50,726 bases of DNA, taken from positions 1 to 50,726 of the forward strand of contig VGAE01000011.1 in assembly GCA_016870975.1 (NCBI GenBank). The letters run 5' to 3'. This document shows, in pieces, positions 47,746-50,726 of this stretch. The position numbers and the translations under genes are program-made. The DNA comes from Actinomycetota bacterium. GTDB lineage: Bacteria > Actinomycetota > Actinomycetes > Nanopelagicales > Nanopelagicaceae. Position 1 is the stretch's first letter; each line of letters opens with the position of its first letter. Below the pieces are notes generated by a model. It was given only the letters and a program-made list of their open reading frames with translations, made no database searches and had not been told where the DNA came from.

Positions 47746-48458
47746 CAGAACCCCAAATAGGCAGATTTAAGCGCGGGATCTGCCAAAATATATCGCGCAT
47801 CCCCGGCGGCGATCAATTCGCCTAGGTTGAGGATTACACCTGTATCTGCAACAGCCAATGCGCTGACTGCATTCTGTTCAACTAAAACTACCGTCATGCC
47901 CATGTCCTTTCGCAATCGCTGGACTACGGTAAAGATTTGTTCGATTATTAAAGGTGCCAAGCCAAGTGATGGTTCATCAAGTAGAAGCAATTTCGGTCGC
48001 GAGACCAGGGCGCGTCCAATCGCCAACATCTGGCGTTCGCCACCAGAGAGAGTATTTGCGCTCTGTTCCATTCGTTCGCCCAATCGTGGGAAGAGTTCAA
48101 CAGCTTCAGCAATCGCTTTATTAGTATCGCTTCGATTTCGTCGCCATAAGCCACCCATCAATAGATTTTCGTGTACCGATAATTCGGGAATAACCGATTT
48201 ACCTTCCGAAACATGTGAAATACCAAGTCGCACTAAATCTTCAGGCTTCTTGTTAAGAATATTTCGTTCTCTCCAAGTTACAGTTCCATTTGATGGTGAT
48301 TTCAATCCAGAGAGGGTGCGTAACAACGTAGTTTTGCCAGCGCCATTTGCACCGATTATCGCGGTTATCTCGCCTTGTTTAACTTCAAAGCTAACATTTG
48401 AGAGCGCCCGAATAGCGCCGTGATCCACAGTTAAATTACTTACCAACAACGAACTCAC
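47745..48458 (-). CDS. livF: ABC transporter ATPase, LivF type
   Basis: 237 residues, one ABC domain: Walker A GANGAGKTT, signature LSGGERQMLAIG, Walker B LLLLDEPSLGLAP, switch His replaced in VLVEQN as is normal for LivF. The start is GTG at 48458, overlapping livG (GTGA). Confidence 0.95.
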   Translation of the reverse strand: MSSLLVSNLTVDHGAIRALSNVSFEVKQGEITAIIGANGAGKTTLLRTLSGLKSPSNGTVTWRERNILNKKPEDLVRLGISHVSEGKSVIPELSVHENLLMGGLWRRNRSDTNKAIAEAVELFPRLGERMEQSANTLSGGERQMLAIGRALVSRPKLLLLDEPSLGLAPLIIEQIFTVVQRLRKDMGMTVVLVEQNAVSALAVADTGVILNLGELIAAGDARYILADPALKSAYLGF

Positions 48459-49228
48459 TTGGCACCTGCTTCGTGGGAGCCGAGATAGGCAGTTATAACA
48501 GCTGGGTCATTACGTACTTCTTCTTTGGTTCCCGAGGCAATTAACTCACCAAAGTTCAAAACTGAAATGCGATCACAGATCGACATCACAACATCCATAT
48601 GGTGCTCGACAATGATGATTGAAGTTGTGCTTTTCAAATTCTTAATCAGACCGTTTAGCCATTCAATATCTTGTGGACCAAGTCCGCCGGCTGGTTCATC
48701 AAGGAGAAGTATTCTCGGTTCACTTACAAGAGCCCGCGCAATTGAAACTCGTTTGGTATCTGGGTAAGCAAGAGTGTCGGCTCGACGTTCGGTAAGACTT
48801 CCAGAATACGCTCGCTCTAACGCTGATTGTGCACGTTCTTTCAGGCCGCGCTCATCTTTACTCGTTACGCCTAAGAAGGATTCGATTAATCCTGATTTCG
48901 CCAAACTGTGGGCGCCAACCATTACATTCTCTTCAACAGTTAGATCTGGAAAAAGTCCTACCCCTTGCAGAGTGCGCGCAATTCCATGAGAAACGAGTTG
49001 GTGTGGCTTCGGCCAACTAACTTTTCGCCCATAAAGCTCTAGTTCACCGCTTGCTGGTGTAATTAACCCCGAAAGTGCATTAAACACAGTGGTCTTACCA
49101 GCACCGTTTGGGCCAATGAGGCCGAGGACTTCGCCTCGATGGAGATCGATATTTACATTTGAAAGCGCCTGTAAACCACCGAAGTTAACCGAGAGGTTCC
49201 TAATAGAAAGGACTCTCTCTTGTGACAT
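48455..49228 (-). CDS. livG: ABC transporter ATPase, LivG type
   Basis: 257 residues, one ABC domain: Walker A GPNGAGKTT, signature unusual (TLAYPDTKRVSIARAL in place of LSYGxQRR), Walker B ILLLDEPAGGLGP, switch IIVEHHMDVV. The C-terminal segment ending VITAYLGSH is LivG-like. ATG at 49228 has an AAGGAG ribosome site. First gene of the transporter operon, 44 bp after alr. Confidence 0.94.
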   Translation of the reverse strand: MSQERVLSIRNLSVNFGGLQALSNVNIDLHRGEVLGLIGPNGAGKTTVFNALSGLITPASGELELYGRKVSWPKPHQLVSHGIARTLQGVGLFPDLTVEENVMVGAHSLAKSGLIESFLGVTSKDERGLKERAQSALERAYSGSLTERRADTLAYPDTKRVSIARALVSEPRILLLDEPAGGLGPQDIEWLNGLIKNLKSTTSIIIVEHHMDVVMSICDRISVLNFGELIASGTKEEVRNDPAVITAYLGSHEAGAK

Positions 49229-49257
49229 CAGAGACGCTCCTTCTATCCAGTTCTACA

Positions 49258-49278
49258 AACTAGTTGCGACAACTAGTT
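49258..49278 (-). promoter_or_regulatory. Perfect 9-bp inverted repeat between alr and livG, possible operator
   Basis: Arms AACTAGTTG and CAACTAGTT around a 3-nt centre (CGA). It covers the alr stop codon and lies 30 bp upstream of livG. There is no U-run, so an operator or weak hairpin is more likely than a terminator. A TAGTTT hexamer on the minus strand within one arm could be a livG -10. Confidence 0.45.
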
Positions 49279-50394
49279 GATATGTACTAGCGGAACTCTG
49301 GGACCAATTCGCGTCACGATCTCATAATTGATGGTGCCACAAGCTCGTCCCCAAGCGTCGGCAGTGTATCCGTCACCGCCTTCCGAGCCAATGAGATAAG
49401 CCCAATCTCCCGTGCGCGCTATCGAATCGTTACCTAAATCAACAACAAATTGATCCATCGATACGCGACCCAGTATTGGAGCTTTCCGGTTACCCACACG
49501 CACGCCGGCTCTACTATCCGCATTTCTTGGAACGCCATCGGCATAACCCATCGCAACAACTCCAACTTTTGTCGCTGCTGATGTTATTGCAGTTCCACCA
49601 TAGCCAACCTGAGCACCGGCTGGGACTTCCTTAACCAATTGCAGCCGTGCTCGTAACGACATGACTGGCTGTATTCCTAATTTTGTAGAATCTCCAAGAT
49701 TTTCGACATCAGGCGATAGCCCATACATCGCAATCCCCATGCGGACTAAATCAAAATGAGATTTCGGATCAATTAGCGTTGCCGCTGAATTACTTAAGTG
49801 GAGAATCTCTGGTCTAATTCCTAACTCTTCTGCTTCTTTAACTCTAAATTTAAAATTACTAAGCTGTTCCTCATTAAATGGATGACCGGGCTCATCGGCT
49901 CTGGCAAAGTGAGACCAGATACCTATTACCTCAACTTTCCCCTTCTTAACTGATTCTGATACTGAATTGAGAAGCGCCCGCCATTCCGAGAGCGCACCCC
50001 CTCTTGTCATTCCAGTATCTACTTCGAGATGAATCCGTGGAGTAATGGAAGTTCGCGCTGCTGCTTTTTCAATTGCTGCCAAATGATCAAGTGAAGGGAG
50101 AGCTAGATCGATTTTCTTTTTTAATGCGCTTTCGAAATCATCTTGAAGCGGAGTTAGCCAAGCCAGAATGGGAACTTGGATTCCGCTCTCTCTAAGTTTT
50201 AGCGATTCCTCTAAAAGCGCAGTACCTAACCAAGATGCGCCAGCTGCTACAGCTCGCTGCGCTACTGGAATTAGACCATGGCCATATGCATCAGCTTTTA
50301 CAACCGCTAAACCTTTACCTTTAGAGATTGAGAGAAGATGGCGAACGTTTGACTCGAGCGCGCTCAAGTCGATTAACGCTTCAGCCCGACTCAC
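49273..50394 (-). CDS. alr: Alanine racemase
   Basis: 373 residues. It makes D-alanine for peptidoglycan using PLP. The PLP lysine is K33 in [10 protein letters not shown], the catalytic tyrosine lies in [10 protein letters not shown] near residue 264, and HLSNSAA and [10 protein letters not shown] are typical. The start is GTG at 50394, exactly 6 nt after TAGAAT, so it has its own leaderless promoter lying inside the glmS remnant. Confidence 0.96.
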   Translation of the reverse strand: MSRAEALIDLSALESNVRHLLSISKGKGLAVVKADAYGHGLIPVAQRAVAAGASWLGTALLEESLKLRESGIQVPILAWLTPLQDDFESALKKKIDLALPSLDHLAAIEKAAARTSITPRIHLEVDTGMTRGGALSEWRALLNSVSESVKKGKVEVIGIWSHFARADEPGHPFNEEQLSNFKFRVKEAEELGIRPEILHLSNSAATLIDPKSHFDLVRMGIAMYGLSPDVENLGDSTKLGIQPVMSLRARLQLVKEVPAGAQVGYGGTAITSAATKVGVVAMGYADGVPRNADSRAGVRVGNRKAPILGRVSMDQFVVDLGNDSIARTGDWAYLIGSEGGDGYTADAWGRACGTINYEIVTRIGPRVPLVHIN

Positions 50395-50626
50395 GCCACA
50401 ATTCTAAGTCTCTTCTCATAAGGGGGCTGGCTCGGCTCTCCTTCATTGAAGCTTCCTCTAGGTTGGCGAGTTTTCCGGCACGCTTTGCAATAAGCAGTGG
50501 TTTCTTCGCCTCTTCGACAAGCGCTATTCCAGCGGAGTCATAACCGCGATACTCAAGTCTTCGGAGCCCTTCAATTATTTTAGATTGCGCGGAATCGGAA
50601 CCGGTGTAGCCGATGATTCCGCACAT
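50381..50626 (-). pseudogene. glmS: 5' remnant of glmS (truncated glutaminase domain)
   Basis: The first 59 or so residues are clear Glm[17 protein letters not shown] with the glutaminase nucleophile C2, [17 protein letters not shown], and [11 protein letters not shown]. Then homology ends and about 22 unrelated residues follow to a stop inside alr. The rest of the glutaminase domain (including the HTRWATHG segment) and both sugar isomerase domains are missing, where the intact protein has about 600 residues. The start and a good ribosome site (AAAGGAG) remain. A deletion joining glmS codon ~59 to the alr promoter explains it. Assembly error is the main alternative. Confidence 0.85.
50401..50406 (-). 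promoter_or_regulatory. -10 element (TAGAAT) of alr
   Basis: TAGAAT, 6 nt, then GTG at 50394 on the minus strand, located in the unrelated tail of the glmS remnant. Confidence 0.5.
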
Positions 50627-50637
50627 CTTCTACTCCT

Positions 50638-50726
50638 TTAAATAGAGAGTTCTGATTTTACTAGCGCTGCGATTGATTCTGCGAACTCGGTTGCGCTCTT
50701 TTCTTCGGCGGCTTCCACCATGACCC
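50638..50726 (-). CDS. glmM: Phosphoglucosamine mutase, C-terminal end (partial)
   Basis: The last 28 residues, from VMVEAAEEKSATEFAESIA to the TAA, match the end of GlmM, which turns glucosamine 6-phosphate into glucosamine 1-phosphate. The gene continues beyond the right edge. It lies 11 bp upstream of the glmS remnant, as glmM precedes glmS in many actinobacteria. Confidence 0.75.
   Translation of the reverse strand, partial: VMVEAAEEKSATEFAESIAALVKSELSI

Overview
This window is a gene-dense stretch of a streamlined actinobacterial chromosome. It holds 52 genes or gene parts in 50.7 kb, GC content is moderate (about 45-47 % by eye), and almost every junction is an ATGA, TGATG or 8-bp overlap. 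The gene content is actinobacterial: a WhiB3-type regulator, a His-tailed GroEL, the guaB-guaB3 tandem, folD-DUF3017-mdh, a PerM/DUF6350 protein beside sucCD, and the alr/tsaE/tsaB/rimI/tsaD/groES/groEL order. Low GC, compaction and nucleoside uptake together suggest a freshwater acI relative (Nanopelagicales, 'Ca. Planktophila'-like). That taxonomic placement is inference.

Left third (1-18721): nucleoside and 5'-deoxynucleoside catabolism. A plus-strand operon encodes Maf, a GGCT-like protein, a PGM2-type phosphomutase, DeoC, an aldehyde dehydrogenase and a truncated, degenerate aldehyde dehydrogenase partner. It meets a minus-strand operon of mtnA, a fused class II aldolase/short-chain dehydrogenase, cdd and deoA. 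Divergent from mtnA lies a BMP-type nucleoside ABC transporter, followed by a methylthioinosine-type phosphorylase, an MTA/SAH-type deaminase, a DUF985 cupin and a short-chain dehydrogenase. Read together, imported nucleosides and self-made methylthioadenosine or 5'-deoxyadenosine would be deaminated and phosphorolysed. The pentose 1-phosphates would then be isomerised and split to DHAP plus a small aldehyde.

Middle (18705-32246): trpS, a CNNM/CorC-like membrane protein, an unaccompanied UgpC/MsmX-type ABC ATPase, and a long minus-strand operon pcrA-sucC-sucD-perM-like-folD-DUF3017-mdh-icd of TCA-cycle and folate genes. A PIG-L deacetylase is divergent from pcrA across only 22 bp.

Right third (31584-50726): guaB (without CBS domains)-guaB3-guaA-cyclophilin; a MerR/B12-binding regulator divergent from whiB3; terC; groES-groEL under a CIRCE operator; tsaE-(tsaB-rimI fusion)-tsaD. 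A branched-chain-amino-acid-type ABC transporter with a secreted alpha/beta hydrolase lies between tsaE and alr. At the right edge are alr, a 5' remnant of glmS, and the 3' end of glmM.

Regulation visible in the sequence: eight genes have a TANNNT hexamer exactly 6 nt before the start codon, which is the layout of leaderless transcription. Four of five convergent gene pairs end in a shared palindromic stop (TTAA or CTAG), leaving no room for terminators. No tRNA, rRNA, CRISPR array, insertion sequence or phage gene was seen, and no stretch over 300 bp lacks a gene.
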